A stretch of 64,000 nt of DNA from Lingula anatina (taxonomy: Eukaryota > Brachiopoda > Lingulata > Lingulida > Lingulidae): positions 447,626 through 511,625 of the forward strand of contig NW_019774025.1 of assembly GCF_001039355.2 (NCBI RefSeq). Direction: 5' to 3'. This document shows positions 47,106 through 60,800 of the stretch, one piece after another (position 1 is the first letter of the stretch; each line of letters starts with the position of its first letter). Position numbers and translations under genes: made by a program. The notes beneath the pieces are model-generated. The model was not told the origin of the DNA and searched no databases. It was given only the letters and a program-made list of their open reading frames with translations.

Positions 47106-48560
47106 CAAAAACGATTCTGGCAAACAGAAGATAGTCTTTAAAAAAACGATTCTGGCTACTAGAAACTGGCGCTGCTTTCAAAAACGATTCTGGCAACCAA
47201 AACTACTGCTGCTTTTCAAACCCAAATTTGGCAATAAGAAACTACAATCGTTTATGAGATAAGCTTGCCTGTCACAAATACAAGGTCGAAAGATTCCGTG
47301 GAGGCTCTCGCGTGTCTGCTGTACCCGCGGGCACGGTGAATTTGATCGCTTATTTTTCATAAGAAAATCCCGATTATAACTAAATAAAATCGCTTTTGAA
47401 GCGGGACTCGGTTGATCAAATAAACAAGATCGAGGGAAGTTGCGTGGAGTTCTGGCCCAGGGTCCACAGTCTGCAGCCCGATGCATTTTGTCTGTATGTT
47501 AAAACAGGTTACCCGGAACTAGCGTCCTTAAAATTAATTAATTTTCAAGAAGGCTCGGTGCTTAGATAAATAGGCTCGGGATAGGTTGGGTGCACGTGGA
47601 TTCCCCTTTGGTTTGGTTTTTTAACGCACAATCCAGCACAATTTCCTTAAATTTATATTTGAATAAATGGACTAGTTTCATATTTATCCTGTTTGGGTGC
47701 AAATATCTAGGTTTTTCTACAAAAAGAAAGTACTGCCACGAGTTTTTGCAAACTTTTATTATATAAAATAGAAATTAAAAACCGAAGGTACACACAGCCA
47801 AAACACCCCATTGAAGTTACAAAATGACACCACTGTGACTCGGTGAAAGACGGGAGCCATTTAAAACATGAGCTGGAAAGATAAAATATGATGAAGCCCC
47901 TGCTATACTAAGAGAGATGTTATCAAATCCATTATCCAAGCAAAACGCTTTATGGCATTGTAAAAATTGGTAAACTATAGAGGCGAACCCGTTACAACGC
48001 AAATTAAGGAAAAGCATTTTGTAATAAATGCATCTCACCAATACCTTTGTCATAATCAGTTGCACTTTGGCACATGAGCTGTTTTGTAAAACGACAGTAG
48101 CCAAGACAGCCATTGTATAGCGGGGAGAGAAACCTGGGGCCATTACATATTTCCCCTGTTTTGTTTATTTTAGCCAAAAACGATGAATTTTTTTTTATTT
48201 TATTTTTTTGAAAAATGCACTGTGCACCTGAGAGCCTCCATTGATTCTTCCTCGACCGTGTATTTTAGACCGCCGATCTCCAGTCATAAACCATTCTAGT
48301 TTTTAACTGTAAAAGTCGTTCTTGAAAAGCGAAACAAGTATCTCGTTGCCAGAATCGTTTCCAAATACAGCACTAATTTCCGGTTGTTATGAAAAACAAC
48401 ACAAGTTTCTGGTTGCCAGAACCGTTTCCAACAAGCGACACTAGTACTTTTTTTTAACAACCACTATTTCTGGTTCCAGAAAAACGTCACTAGTTTCTTT
48501 TGTTAAAAAATATTAGTTTCTAGTTGTAACTAAGAATCGCTTTTAAAGGCCGAAACTAAA
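47106..48560. mobile_element. Inverted arms made of tandem repeats (foldback-like element)
   Basis: The left arm (47106-47250) has three to four copies, 35-38 bp apart, of a unit containing AAAACGATTCTGGC (at 47108, 47143 and 47181, plus a degenerate copy near 47219). The right arm (about 48316-48555) has four or more copies of the inverse complement (GTTGCCAGAATCGTTT at 48345, GTTGCCAGAACCGTTT near 48412, and weaker copies to about 48545), about 60 bp apart. The arms enclose about 1.07 kb without a recognisable gene. Inverted arms made of direct repeats are the hallmark of foldback elements. Exact termini and target duplications were not resolved. Confidence 0.65.
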
Positions 48561-48651
48561 CGCTCAGTTACCATATACTCAGTGCCCCGAAAGTATTGAT
48601 ATGTTAGGCACCAGTGCACTGTAGGTTGACAGGTCACCTGGTTTTGACTTA

Positions 48652-49942
48652 CACTGATGCTCATAAGTTAAGCAACACTTTCTTATTTCTCGAATTTCTC
48701 AGCAACCAAATTTTTATTGAGGCAAAATTTGTACAATAGCTAGATATTTCTCTTGTTTTTACTTTGACTTACCGGACCTTGACATTAGAGTACTATTTAC
48801 TATTGGACACGATAGAATATGCAATGGGGGTCCCACTTGCGAAAAACACAGTTTGGCCATGCCATGAGGAGCTTTCAGTTTGGCTAGTTTCATGGGCACA
48901 ATTTGTTATTTTGGACCAACCAATGGTTAGAAGAGGACTCAACGAGGTAAGCAGATGGCAAATAATGGGAAGCCATCGTGCTGGGGTGCCAAAGAGACAG
49001 ATTGCAAGGCAACAAAAAAGTAACACCAAGTCAAGTGTCCAAGCTGGTAGCAAAATGGCGCCAAACTCATCATGTATTGGACAAGCCTCTTTCTGGTAGA
49101 ATAATATTAACCGACGCAAGAGATGAAGATATCTGGTTCGATTATGCCACCAGGACCAGTTCATATCAGCCAAACAATGAAAAATTGCCACCGTACGTCA
49201 TTCAAGGGAGCTACCCTGGTCAACAATACAGAGACGAAATACCATCGGGGTGCATACAATCATATATTCAGGCACATCCAGAAAGAAAAATCATTTTGGA
49301 AAGCATGGTCCGTGCAAGACGCGCTGCAACCGCGCGGTATCCCAAATTTGGATTGGCCTGCATATTTACCAATTCTCAATGTAATAGAACATGCTTAGGA
49401 TATAATTGACAGGGCAGTAAACGAGAGACAACCTCCAGTTAGAAACATTAAAGAGGTCCAGCAGGCAGTAAATGAAGAATGGAACGGATCTCAAAGCAAG
49501 ATTGGCAGAATTTGATGGCAAGTTGCAGGAGACAATGTGAAGCTGTTGTTCAAAACCAGGGAAGGCACACCCGATATTTATTGCATAATAGACGATTAAT
49601 CATCTATTAACTACAGTCTTCTTTTATAAAAACTAATTCTTAGATGATCGAACTTTATTTTTTCATAATAAGCTGTTTTAATCAGCACGTACTTTTTGCT
49701 GTGTGAGCATACTTTTTTGACACATGGTTTGGCATATTTTAGTACCGTTTGGTTAATAAAGTTATTTTGATTATTACAATAAGCTATGTTGTGTATATAT
49801 TTAACAGAAATATTCAACTTGAATAAGTTATTTATAAAATATGAAAGAAATATGTATAACCCCACCAACAAATGAAATAATGATCATGATAGAAGAAACT
49901 TTTGAAAAAATCGGGGTGTTGCTTAACTTATGAGCATCAGTG
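48652..49942 (+). mobile_element. Decayed Tc1/mariner transposon, 1291 bp
   Basis: Perfect 27-bp terminal inverted repeats at 48652-48678 and 49916-49942 (outer bases CACTGATGCTCATAAG) are flanked by TA on both sides (48650-48651, 49943-49944), the Tc1/mariner target. Between them lies a broken transposase gene. Identical ends with a decayed gene suggest either recent cross-mobilisation or a copy that died not long ago. Confidence 0.93.
48900..49600 (+). pseudogene. Tc1-like transposase pseudogene
   Basis: The pieces lie in more than one frame. The first is an N-terminal DNA-binding helix-turn-helix segment (LNEVSRWQIMGSHRAGV, RQIARQ). A +1 shift near 49005 leads to VTPSQVSKLVAKWRQTHHVL and a GR-rich linker. 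Another shift leads to LDWPAYLPILNVIEHA, then an in-frame TAG where Trp is expected, then DIIDRAVNERQPPVRNI..VQQAVNEEW. The region expected to carry the first two catalytic aspartates is missing or unrecognisable, and the DLN motif near the third acidic residue reads ILN. The gene cannot make active enzyme. Confidence 0.88.
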
Positions 49943-49944
49943 TA

Positions 49945-52900
49945 TTTTGGTCAAATGTATAGCTGCGGGCCAGTTTTTAACTATTAGGTTATGTTTAAAT
50001 GGGGTTCAGTGAATGACGGCACTGAAACAAATACCTTATTAACGGGTAAATGCATCTGCAAAACAAATATTTCAATGCACCTTAGGCACTCTTCAGCGTA
50101 GCCAATAGTCCCATTCAAATATAATTGCTTTCAATTTCTAAACGCATTTTCAGTGTGCTTTTGACCATTTGTTTCTTGCAGTTTTATCAGAAACTTTTAT
50201 TGCGGGCATATATACCATGAAAAGCAAACCTGAAAATTATTGTATGTTTCAAAAATGATTGCCAGTTGTTAAAACACTGACCTTTTCTAAAATGTCTGTT
50301 CTAGGACTCAAAGGATGTAAAAAAATTTGGGGTAAAATTTTGTATTTTGGTTTCAAGGTTTTTCCGGTAGCCACAGCAGCTTCTAATACCATTCCAAATG
50401 CAAAAAAGTATCTAACAATTTCCTTAAATATGTGCTACAGATTTCATCAGCAAAATGTCAATTGTTTCCTGCCCATTGGGAGTAATAACTTTGGACTAAA
50501 AGGGTTCATCAAATGATCCGATAAATGATTGTGTGTCACGTGGTTCTTCGCAATTCCCCTCCAAAAAAGGGAAAAATCATGATTGTATTTCAAATGGTTA
50601 ACAGCTAGATTACTAAGTTTTGGTTGAAAGCAATAGTGATCCCTACTCAGAGGTTCGAAACGAGACCTGGTGACATCCTGGTGACATCACAAATACTTGT
50701 CCCAGTTCTGAAAAAAACAATCCTGGAACGCTGGAAACTTGCAAAGTGTTTCTAGTTCTCTTCTTTCGTTAGACATAGGGCCTATCCCGGCCTGTACTTT
50801 CGATGTGTATTTACCCCAGCAAACACGCCACGTTGGCACCACGTTGGTTAATCCGTGGCTATGACGTTATAATGTGGTAGCAACGTGCTAGCCACGTGAT
50901 CCGAACGTGACGTGTTTGCTGGGACAAAATTCTGCAACACCGTCCTTTTATTCACGTTCAAGCACGCTCCAGTTCCTCCACGCTCTCTCTGATGTGGAGT
51001 CTTGCTTTGGTGTCCCATTTGATTGCAATCCATGGATTGTAGCTTTGGCTATCTCTTTTATTGATCATTGTTACTAATTGTTCGTATTCCTATGTTCTCA
51101 TGACCTTAAGCCTAATGATACATTTTGCCTCATCCGGCTGGAAAAAACATTTTATTATCCTGATGAAGCAGGACAGCCTTAAAGCAGGTCACCATCCTAA
51201 AGACCGCGGAACGTTTCATTCTGGCATTGAGTTTTTCCAGGACCATAGATAGTTTTCATATACAACAATACATGCACCCGGACCACAATGTTCAAATGTA
51301 CAAAAATAAAATAAACGAATATGCAACTTTCAAGCACGTACATGTATGTATAGATATAACTGTTTCTCTTAGAATATACAGTTACAGACAGCATTTTCAT
51401 CTCAAAATGACATTTCATCTGTCAGTTCTTTTATCTATCTAATAACAGCTTTTACTGTCGTATCGGCAACTGAAATTCCAAACCAACGATAAAGGTTTTG
51501 ATTTCCAAATGTCTTCTCAAATTTTAGCGTTTTTAGATTGAGATAGATAAACATAGTCCTAAGGGACGGGATTTTTTATTTCTTTATACGGCAATCGATC
51601 TCTGTAAGCGGTGCAGCTGGGAACACCAACTGACCCGAACGGCAGATTTCTATCGTTCAAATTTCATCTAGGACTGTTGTCTCCATCGCAGGAAATTAAG
51701 AAATTGAATCTACTTCACCCACTGTGTGGTGTATTTAAGCAAATGTTTCATCTTGCACCCTTGGTCATAGACTTATGTGTCAGATTGAATTGGCGATAAT
51801 ACTTCCGACATTGTTTTGTCCCTCCACGTTCGTGCTGACTTGGTATAAGGGACGTTTATCACCGCCACGTGTCCTTTTCAGGACCACGGCACATTCTAGA
51901 ATAGATGAAATTACTAAAACCCTTTCTAGGCATTATCTTCGTCTACTCCTAATGTAATGAACCCTTCCTTTTGAATGAAGTTGTAAATAGTAATACGGAC
52001 ACAATTCGAATAGTACCGTAACGTTTATTTGGATATGTTCAGAATCGATACGGTAATGTATTGTTATTTTCTTAAAGAGTCACACATTTCACCGGTGCCG
52101 TTTCTGTCTGATTGTTGGACTTTTAATCTAAACTCAATTGTATTTGTATTATAGCTGTCATTGTTCAATCGGTTTCCAAGAACTTGGCTGTGACATTACA
52201 GAGATATCGGACGGAACGGAAATGTAATAAAGAAGTCAGCATTAGATAAGGAAATCCTGTAGACCGCTTTGGAATTCCGTAAGTGCAAAGACCTTCAACA
52301 TATCTGAAGTAGAAGTGTATAAGCTATTCATTTGCATTTCGTTTTCAGTGTGATTACCCCCCCCCCCCCCTCCAGATTTACAGTGAATAATCACTCACCA
52401 CTTATTTCATTATTCCCCATTAAGTATGATTAAGGCAATATGCTAAAGGGTCCTACTAGGTATATTTAATTTTTTCTTTTTTGTGTTGTTTTCCCCATAT
52501 AAAAGGAATTCCAAAAGTTTTTCCAGCATATGTTATGATTTGGATGATATTTGCGCACACTGCCGACAAAATTTTCGTCAAAGAAGCCGAATCCTATCAC
52601 GTATTTCTATGCCAAAAGGCAGCCAAAACTAGTGACATGCAACAATAAATTATATTAGGCATTAGAACTTAAAGTTGTTGAAGTATCCTCTCAGGGGAAA
52701 TGCATTATTTCAGCTTCATCTCATTGCAGGCAGAACAAGGCCTCTATAAGCTACTTGTATAGATTTTCCGACTGGAATTCCAACTACCAATCTTTTAGAT
52801 TCTTGATGCATTAAAATGGTGCTATAGTAAGCAGGGGAGGATCAATAGTTACTCAGATGCGGCGCGTCTTCGGCTGATTGATGCGAGTTTTAAGTGTCTT

Positions 52901-53512
52901 ATTAGTGTTTAAAGAACAGTATTTAGCTTTTCCTAGCAATTTTCAATTATACCAATGACGCCGATTTAGAGAACAATTGCCTCATTGATCTTAGGGCGCC
53001 CCCTATTCAAGTGGTTAATTGACTGATTTACGTTGCGTCGAAAGGTTTCGTAAGTATATGTGGAACAATGAGTATAGTTTCTTAAGATCAGATAAGTTGC
53101 ATATGGTAAATGACGCAACTTGCACACTTATTTGCGTTGTTGTGTTTAATTTGTTTCAGAGGAAATAAAAAAAGTTATTATGAGTGTGACAGTAGAGAGT
53201 CAAGTTAAGGCAGGTTTCAAAATTAACTTCGCCAAATGCCAATTCAGATTTCGCACCGGTGAAATTGGAATCCAAATGTACAAAGCACATAATAAGATTT
53301 GAACAAATAAATGAATTACCTGGCTGTAATATTTTCACTTAAATTTTGTTCAAAACTGATGCTTTATCCATTTTAGATATAAAAAAACTAAGGGTTGCAA
53401 CATCCAGAACCAAAGACTGTCTTAGAATTTGTTGAACCTTTTTATTATATTTCTACCAGAGAGGACACCAGCACGTGGTATAATTTCCATTTTTTTTGTT
53501 TGTTTCTTTTCT
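49945..53512. other. Gene-poor stretch
   Basis: Nothing coding is recognised. It contains the MITE at 50815-50923 and a C run at about 52357-52370. Confidence 0.5.
50815..50923. mobile_element. 109-bp MITE with CCCAGCAAACACG ends
   Basis: The left end CCCAGCAAACACG and the right end CGTGTTTGCTGGG are exact inverse complements. The interior is built from ACGTTGG / CACGTT / AACGTG blocks that can also pair. Elements with CCCAGCAAACA ends are widespread in marine invertebrate genomes as far as I know. No clear target duplication. Confidence 0.85.
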
Positions 53513-54824
53513 TTCTTCTTGCATTGCAGTCGAATTAAACTAATAAGGTTTAAGAAATACATTGAAAGTGATATGGTTACTTAATCAGTTACTTCCCTGG
53601 CCACTGTGCGCTCTCTAAAGTTGTTCGAAAAGGGTAAAAAGTTAAGAAAAAGCAGGCCGGCGGACACGGTAGACCAGTGTAGTGGAGCCCTATGAGATTT
53701 AAGATCCAGAATACGCGAAGAAATTAAATGTGCCCCCCCCCTCTCAACACGTAACACAGATTCTGAAAGCTCTCATCAAAAAATTAGCTGAGCAGCTCGA
53801 CCTTGTAGTACTAGAGATGAATGTTAGAGATAGAAGAAAGAACCAGGTGAAGATGCTTACAAAATGACCATCTACAATGGCGTCAAGATAAATGAGACTT
53901 ACAGCTAACGAAGGTTAATTGAAAAAATGAGAACAGCCGGCTGTGAGAGAGGAGAAGCGACAATACAATATTCATGCATGAGCATACCAGAACCCGGGCC
54001 AGTGGCAATAAATAATCTTTATGTATTTCGTATGTGTGTGTCTGTGTGTGTCCAAAATGAATCATGTTGCAGCTTTTGAACAATCTGGCATCGCACCCAA
54101 CAAATTTCATATAAGCTTGAATCTGAATATCGGCTGTGATGCGCGTATGTAGAAAATTTGCATATGGCGAAAGACGCTAAATTGATGAAGGTCTGAAGGT
54201 CGACAGACGTTTAGTGCAAGAAACAAATCAGGTTGATTACCTAGAAATATTGGTCCGTGTTAGATATCACAGTTTTCCAAGCGCCATAGTTATCTTTAGG
54301 TATGAATGATGTCACCGAAACAATTGAGTGTCCTAGTATTCTTGGAGACAGACCAGTATGGCCCTAACTCAGAAACGGATTCCGATCGCTGGCATTGGGT
54401 AAAAGCACAACGAATTAAATTATCAATCCCAGATAGTCATTTCAGTCGTTTCATAGATAGTTAAAATGCAATTAACCCTGTAAGATGTACAGACATAGCT
54501 CGTAAAACTGCCAAAACCAGATCAAATCTCATGAAGTGTTTGGCTTCCAGTGAAACATTGAGGGTTGTGAATAACGGGTTGCTTATCTGAACGGTTTAGC
54601 AGGGCTGCTTGCCAATTCAAATAGAACTCAAGTCATTCTACACGTATTCGGGCGAGACTCGTTCAATATTATGCTAATTCAATGTGTTTAATTAATCAGA
54701 AAAGCCTACATAGGTGTCTAGCTATCACTGTATGCTGAGAGTCTGAGAAACTGGCGAATGCTGCAAGGTTCTTTACTTTGAATGAATGGAAACGTGTTTT
54801 TACTCCTATCAATAGACGCAGAAT
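53513..54824. repeat. 1.3-kb direct repeat, copy A
   Basis: This copy matches 62681-63989 almost throughout. I count on the order of 15-20 substitutions and small indels, about 98-99 percent identity. Both copies contain a C run, a TG-rich patch and an ATGCTAAT octamer-like motif near the right end. No gene recognised. Confidence 0.9.
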
Positions 54825-57800
54825 TACTGAGCGAGGTGAGTAATCCTTTCTTTTTCTGTACTAAAATCAGACGGAAAATTCTAATTTCTGAATTGATTTA
54901 TGGATATACTTCAATGTATCATGATTTACTGGTTGTCGGACTTAACTGTATCTTTGTCGTTAAACGAAAACAACTAACAGGATATACTGTCGATGATGAA
55001 CAACCCTGTTGCCAAATGATGTGGATTGTATAAGCTACTGAGATAGAAGGCACTGCCACTATTACAAAACACTGAATAAGTCCAAGCGAAACAAATATAG
55101 ATTCCAAACTTTGCTACCTTTTTATTATTATTATTTTTTTTCAAGCATTGTTACGACCATCTAAACTATCTTTGTTTTAGGCGATCATTTTTTATTATCT
55201 TTCATTGTAAAATGCCATACATCCCCTTTAGGACTTACATATTATAATTTTTGTATTGAAAAGACACGAGTTGATTAGTGAAGTTAACGTTGTCTTGTTC
55301 ATAATACTTCTGATCTGCTAAATATTCGTATTTTTATATCAAATTGATCATGAATAATTTGTAATACACTTGCATGTGATGGGTGTTAGGTACCAGGGAA
55401 CATGAAATGAACGTCGCTTTTCAAGCGTGAAGCCAACGTGTCAATGGCAATGTGTTTCTGATACTCAAATTTAAAGGCAACTCTGCTCATTCAGGGATTT
55501 CAGTCTCAAAACCCTGCTTAGAAAAGTGCTTGAGTCTATTTGTTAGAATTATCAATCAAGTGAAAACGTGCCGAAAGCTATTTGAGCTATCTTAGAAAAT
55601 GGAAGAAATTGGTATTGGTAAACGCTGCAAAGGGATTCGCTCGTTACATATTTATTCACAAATCTGGACATGCGTTCCCATTTTTTTCTGATTCGTTATT
55701 TTGAAAATACGTAAATACTAGGCCTTGTGTAAATAATCTTTGATTAACAACCATGTGTGAGCTATATTTCATCCTATTTCCTGTTCATCAGTTGTAGTAT
55801 ATTGCTTGCATATTGAACTGTTATATTGGAGCAGTTAAAAAAAAAAAGAAAATCAAGCGAAGTTTTAAATCATATTAACCCCGTCAGAGATTGATCCCCT
55901 AGTCAGCTTTAGCGTGACCTTTACTTGAAAATGAACTATATAGAATAATTTCAGACGTTCAATGTCAGTTCGGCGCCAATGTTTCACAGACAGTTGCCAT
56001 TTGTACTCGGCACTATAGCGAAATCTGCCGCGGCCACGAACAACACGAGAGAAAATGAAAGTGGGCGTTCTTTTTTTCTTTTATTTAGTTAAAAGTGGTC
56101 AGCTTCCCGTAGCAGTAGCTGTATTCATTCACAACAAATCTTGTGAAAGACTATCCAATCCTGCTCGTAACAAATGGTTGTTTATTTCACGTGAATGGCA
56201 GCAGGTTTTGACCTTTCGAGATGAAAGGGTTCTCGAGATTTACTTCTACGGTCCATCGATACTTCAGCTCGCATGCACAGTAGCAAGTGGTACGAAAAAA
56301 AGCCAAGGCCAGTTGAAAGCACGCATCGTGCCTGAAGCTTTTACAATTCATAATGACAGCTTTGTGGTTCCTGCCTCGAGTATGATGGATTTTGAAGACT
56401 ATTGTGCAACTTTGAGTTTTAGATTGGTGCCGCTGAGTGTTTCTTGCACAGGCAGTTACTTTCAAACAACAAAAATCGATCAAAATGTTAATTAGTTCAT
56501 TGACAGGGCCAAGTCTCCACCTGGAGCATAATAGCCTAAACCTGACATGACACTAGTAGCTAATTTACGGCCATCACATTTGTAACAATTACTAATGTAA
56601 TTCAAAAAAGCTCACTTCAAATGTTTGGATTTGTTAATTGTGGCAATAAAAAATAGACATCTTAGTAATAAACACTGATATACATGCACAAAGCTATGGT
56701 AACTTTGGGTGCGTGTAGAAGGAAATCTTTTGAGGAGCTTTAGGGATAAAGGCCTATCGGTAGCTGTGTTCGTCAGAGCTATGTCTATATGTAACTGAAC
56801 ACGTGCCACGTGCCTCAATCCACATGTTAGTACAATAAATAGAACGGAAAGAGAAGGTAAAATAGTGTCATAAACGACGGCAGTTTTCGGAACACAGACT
56901 ACTGCTTTGTCTATTAAAGTAATATAGTGCTTTAGCAACAGCTATTCTCCCTGAAGAAGGTGACTTGGCAGACCTCGAAATAAAAAATAGAAAACAATGC
57001 ATGTATGACTACGTATGTGGCTGTTGATCGAAGAAACTATCAAAGTAATTGATGGATATGGCTTTGTAGCTTTGCTTTGAATATCAATTTGTTATAAATT
57101 GTCATTTCAGAGTCCTCTTGTTTACTCTTTTCTGTGACACAAACTGGCTTGAAACGGATGTGATCAGTTCGTTGCAGTCGTATGATCAAGCCTGTATATA
57201 GTCAGCTGAAAGCATATATAAATATCATTTTGTTTTATCAAAGGTATTACCTAATGAAAAGAATCATCTATTATGTTTTTGATTTAATTTGTACTAATGC
57301 AATCACATCACAGTTTAGTAAAGGTGATAAATACATTTGATGCCATCATGACCAAGAAGAGGAAATCAGCGGTAATAATCTCTGTTACACATACAATGGT
57401 TAGTGAATAGATACCAATATCAACTCTTGCAAGCTATTTTTGTATCTCTACCAATAGAAAACCGAGGTTTGCTTTGCTTTATGCATTTATCCCAAATATA
57501 ATCCAGAAGTAGCAATATTTTGTTGCGTGAGGCACATTATAGCGCGTGCTACTTACTATCGTGTTTTGCACCCTCGTCTGTTGTCTGTTCGAAAATGGAT
57601 CAATCAGCCCTTAGCTTTCCTCTCCTTTTGCTCACAAGCCTTTTCCCGTGTCATTTGAGTCACGCAAGATCCGCTGTCGATGCAGCTATAAAGAGAGATA
57701 ACAGGGCTCCTGGATTGTAACACCATGGATTTTGAAGCCTGGAACTCCCTCGGATATATATATAATCAATCAATTTATCAAAATTACATTCAATTTACGA

Positions 57801-60800
57801 CTCACATGAAAACAAAAATATACACTGTAGTCTGTATATGTATTATTATAGATTACTCACCACACATACATATAGGCAGTATATGATGCATGATACCCTA
57901 TTGCCTTCTGCAACATGTCATTAAATCTAATAAAAAAATATTGTCTTATTTCGAATATACAGTACGTTCAGCGATACTTTTGACAAACACTTTATATATT
58001 CCCGCAACAAGACAATATTTGCAACATCAGCAGCCTTTTGTTGTCAGATATTTCCTGTATCTAATTTGCAAATGTTCTCAACAACATTTGTCGTCATTGT
58101 TGGCGATATAATCCTGGAGAGTAGTAAAAAAATACTGTGTTTTGGGGTCACCCAGTCTCAGTCTCGTTATGATTGAAAAATTAAGTCACCTTTTGTGTAT
58201 CACTGAAGTAAGTTTTATGATACAACTTATGACCAGGCTAAGATTTGAAAAGCGACTTGATTCTAAGGTTTCCAGGAAATACTATCAAAAGCTTTTTTGA
58301 AATCTATGAGGAGTAGTATTCCAAGTAAATGCCTTTCTTAGGTATAGGCCCAGTGCATGGTATCGTCAACATATGTATATCTTCCCTTAAAGGGTCTAGT
58401 TTGGTCCTTTCTGATCAAATTGTTCAGTAGTCTTTGTCTCGTTTAATAATGTAATCTAGTGCCCTTTTTGTGGTATATACTTTCTTGTATTTTTTCCTTT
58501 GGGATATATGTAATACCCCCCCTCTTTTGTGTAACTGATAATACATGCCTTGAACCTATTTTGGCAATCAAACATCATAAATTCCAATTCCTTCAAAAAG
58601 AAAAAAATCAAACCAAGAATGAGTGAATTATTGGTGATACAAAAACCAACTTCTTTGTCCATTGACATTAGCTCTCCCTCTCTCAACTTTTTCGTTAGGC
58701 GTCATTGTGTATACTTTGATAGTATGTACTACTCTCTTTTTTAGAATGTACTCAAGAAATTCACGGCACTGCACAAACTCTGTCACATTTCCTTCTGCGT
58801 CTATTATCAATTTCAAATTCGACCTTTTTTTTTTAATCCAAAGAATCATAGTCAATTGACGCTGTATTGCGTCATTCATTTAGAACGTCAACCTGGTAAG
58901 CAAACCAACTGAAATTGATTCTATGTGACACTTGTTACGCGTTTTGAGGCCAAGAGATTTCTTTGGGGATTAAAAATATCGAATGCCTTTTTTTTACCTT
59001 TGGTTGAAATAGCATGCGATGGCGAATGCGCCCACACGCCATGAATACTTGTGATTGCAAATTATTTTGGAATGATATGGTATCAATTTGCTAGGGGCAA
59101 TACTAGGGACGGACTATCCGCTTAAGTTTGGCTGTGGTAATGTTTAAAAAAATCACTGTTGGGAAAATTTAGAATTAAGGTTATTTGGATTACTCATAAT
59201 TACTCGTTATATGCTGTGGCAAGTCTATCATCGTGCACAAGACACAGCAAGAGAGTTAATGATATAAAATGGGGTTTGTTATCCACACGTCCACGGATTG
59301 TATCAATAAAAAACATCACAACATTACGACATGGCGCATGTGTTACCTAAAAAAATTATAAAAAGGATCGTCTGATAATTTCTCACGAATATACAAGGGC
59401 GACATATAGGTCGCATACACGAAGAATGGCGCGTCCCAAAGGCACATTATCCTGGCAAATCGACCTGAAAGGTAAATACAACGCATTGTGTCATTGTGTT
59501 CTTTTAATCTTCCCTCCTCCTGCGTGATTCACTGTATTTCGCCGTCAGGGACGATAATTAATAAAATTTTCAGCGGGGAATCGCTCTAATTGCATAGCAT
59601 GAGATGACGCTATTTAATCGATACCCCTGCAGTCGTGGAGCAAGTGACATAAGAAATATACCCCTCGGACGCAAATGCGCCTGTTGTTCCTAACTAAAAC
59701 CGAAGTCAAATGCAAAACAGGTATTTTTAAGTATATTAAGGGAGCGGATATGGAAACATGTCACAACAGCGCTCTTAACGTCGTTTTCCCTGTGTTCGTA
59801 AAGAAGATCAGTTTTTTTCCATCTCACCACTGTAAATCTCTACTTCGCTTCTGCTTTATCGGAACACTTAATGGTTCTCCAAGGGCTACTATGGATATTG
59901 AATTATTTCAGACATATGGTCCAGCGATTAGCATGGGCATTTAAATGCAATGAAGATAATTTGGAGTGAAAACAAAATATCTGTTCAGCTTGGAGAGTAA
60001 ACATCGACTTTGTGTCTAGAAAATCTGGAATCATGTTCACGAATTGGTTGTGTGGGCACGAGAGTGAATAAATTAACACGTTTGGCTGTAGGTCGAGATT
60101 GAAGAGGAAAGAGGTCAACTGTCATATGCATTCAAAACAGAAAATATGTGGAAATGTCTGTAGTGGTTTATGTTTTTTACAACTAAAATTGGGGTGGGGA
60201 GATTATAGATAAAAACTCACAACGCTTCATATGTTCATTATCTACTTCTTATGAAGTCTTATGAACCCCATTTTACTCGTGTAAATTATCGGAAGTTTCT
60301 TATTTCAGAGTGGCTGTACGAAAATTGTTTATTTTTCTTTTATGCCGTTTGATAAGACCTTTGCCACCATTTAACTGACTTACAGAGAAAATCAATTGAA
60401 CGTTCCGTCGAAAGTTACATAAAGCAAGTGCAATTTAATAACTGTTAAGGTTACCATTAAATATGATTAAGTTGATTTATCGAATAAAACTACATTCATT
60501 ATATAGGGAATCATTTGAATTAACAACTGGATATCTTAAATGTCGTAATGCTACAATATTAAATGGTAATTTTGGCATAAATGCCACACGTTGCTGCTAT
60601 CAAAAATAAGGAAGAAAAGCACTCAAATTTGTCTAAATGATCCATCTACTGACTTCACATTGTGAATTATATTTTATTTGAAAATGCCTAGAAAGCGTAA
60701 CGTGGGGTTGTCTTATCACCGTATATAAACACCTGTTTAAGGGTTTCATTGTCTATAGTTAAATCTTTATTATCCTGGCATGCTTAGCTTTTCAATCTCT

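Noticed and set aside
50648..50675. GGTTCGAAAC resembling a tRNA T-loop
   Set aside because: No acceptor stem, D-arm or anticodon arm can be built around it.
53735..53860. Frame in the 1.3-kb repeat giving a coiled-coil-like Leu/Lys-rich stretch
   Set aside because: It has no start codon, is short and ends quickly; no splice sites give it a gene context.
56055..56495. 146-codon open frame with a hydrophobic N terminus
   Set aside because: No recognisable domain, an overlapping long frame on the other strand, and a length that chance can give in 64 kb. Not called as a gene without transcript data.
59427..59471. ATG followed by about 15 codons and a GTAAAT donor-like site, resembling a short first coding exon
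   Set aside because: No downstream exon with matching phase or recognisable protein was found, so it cannot be supported.
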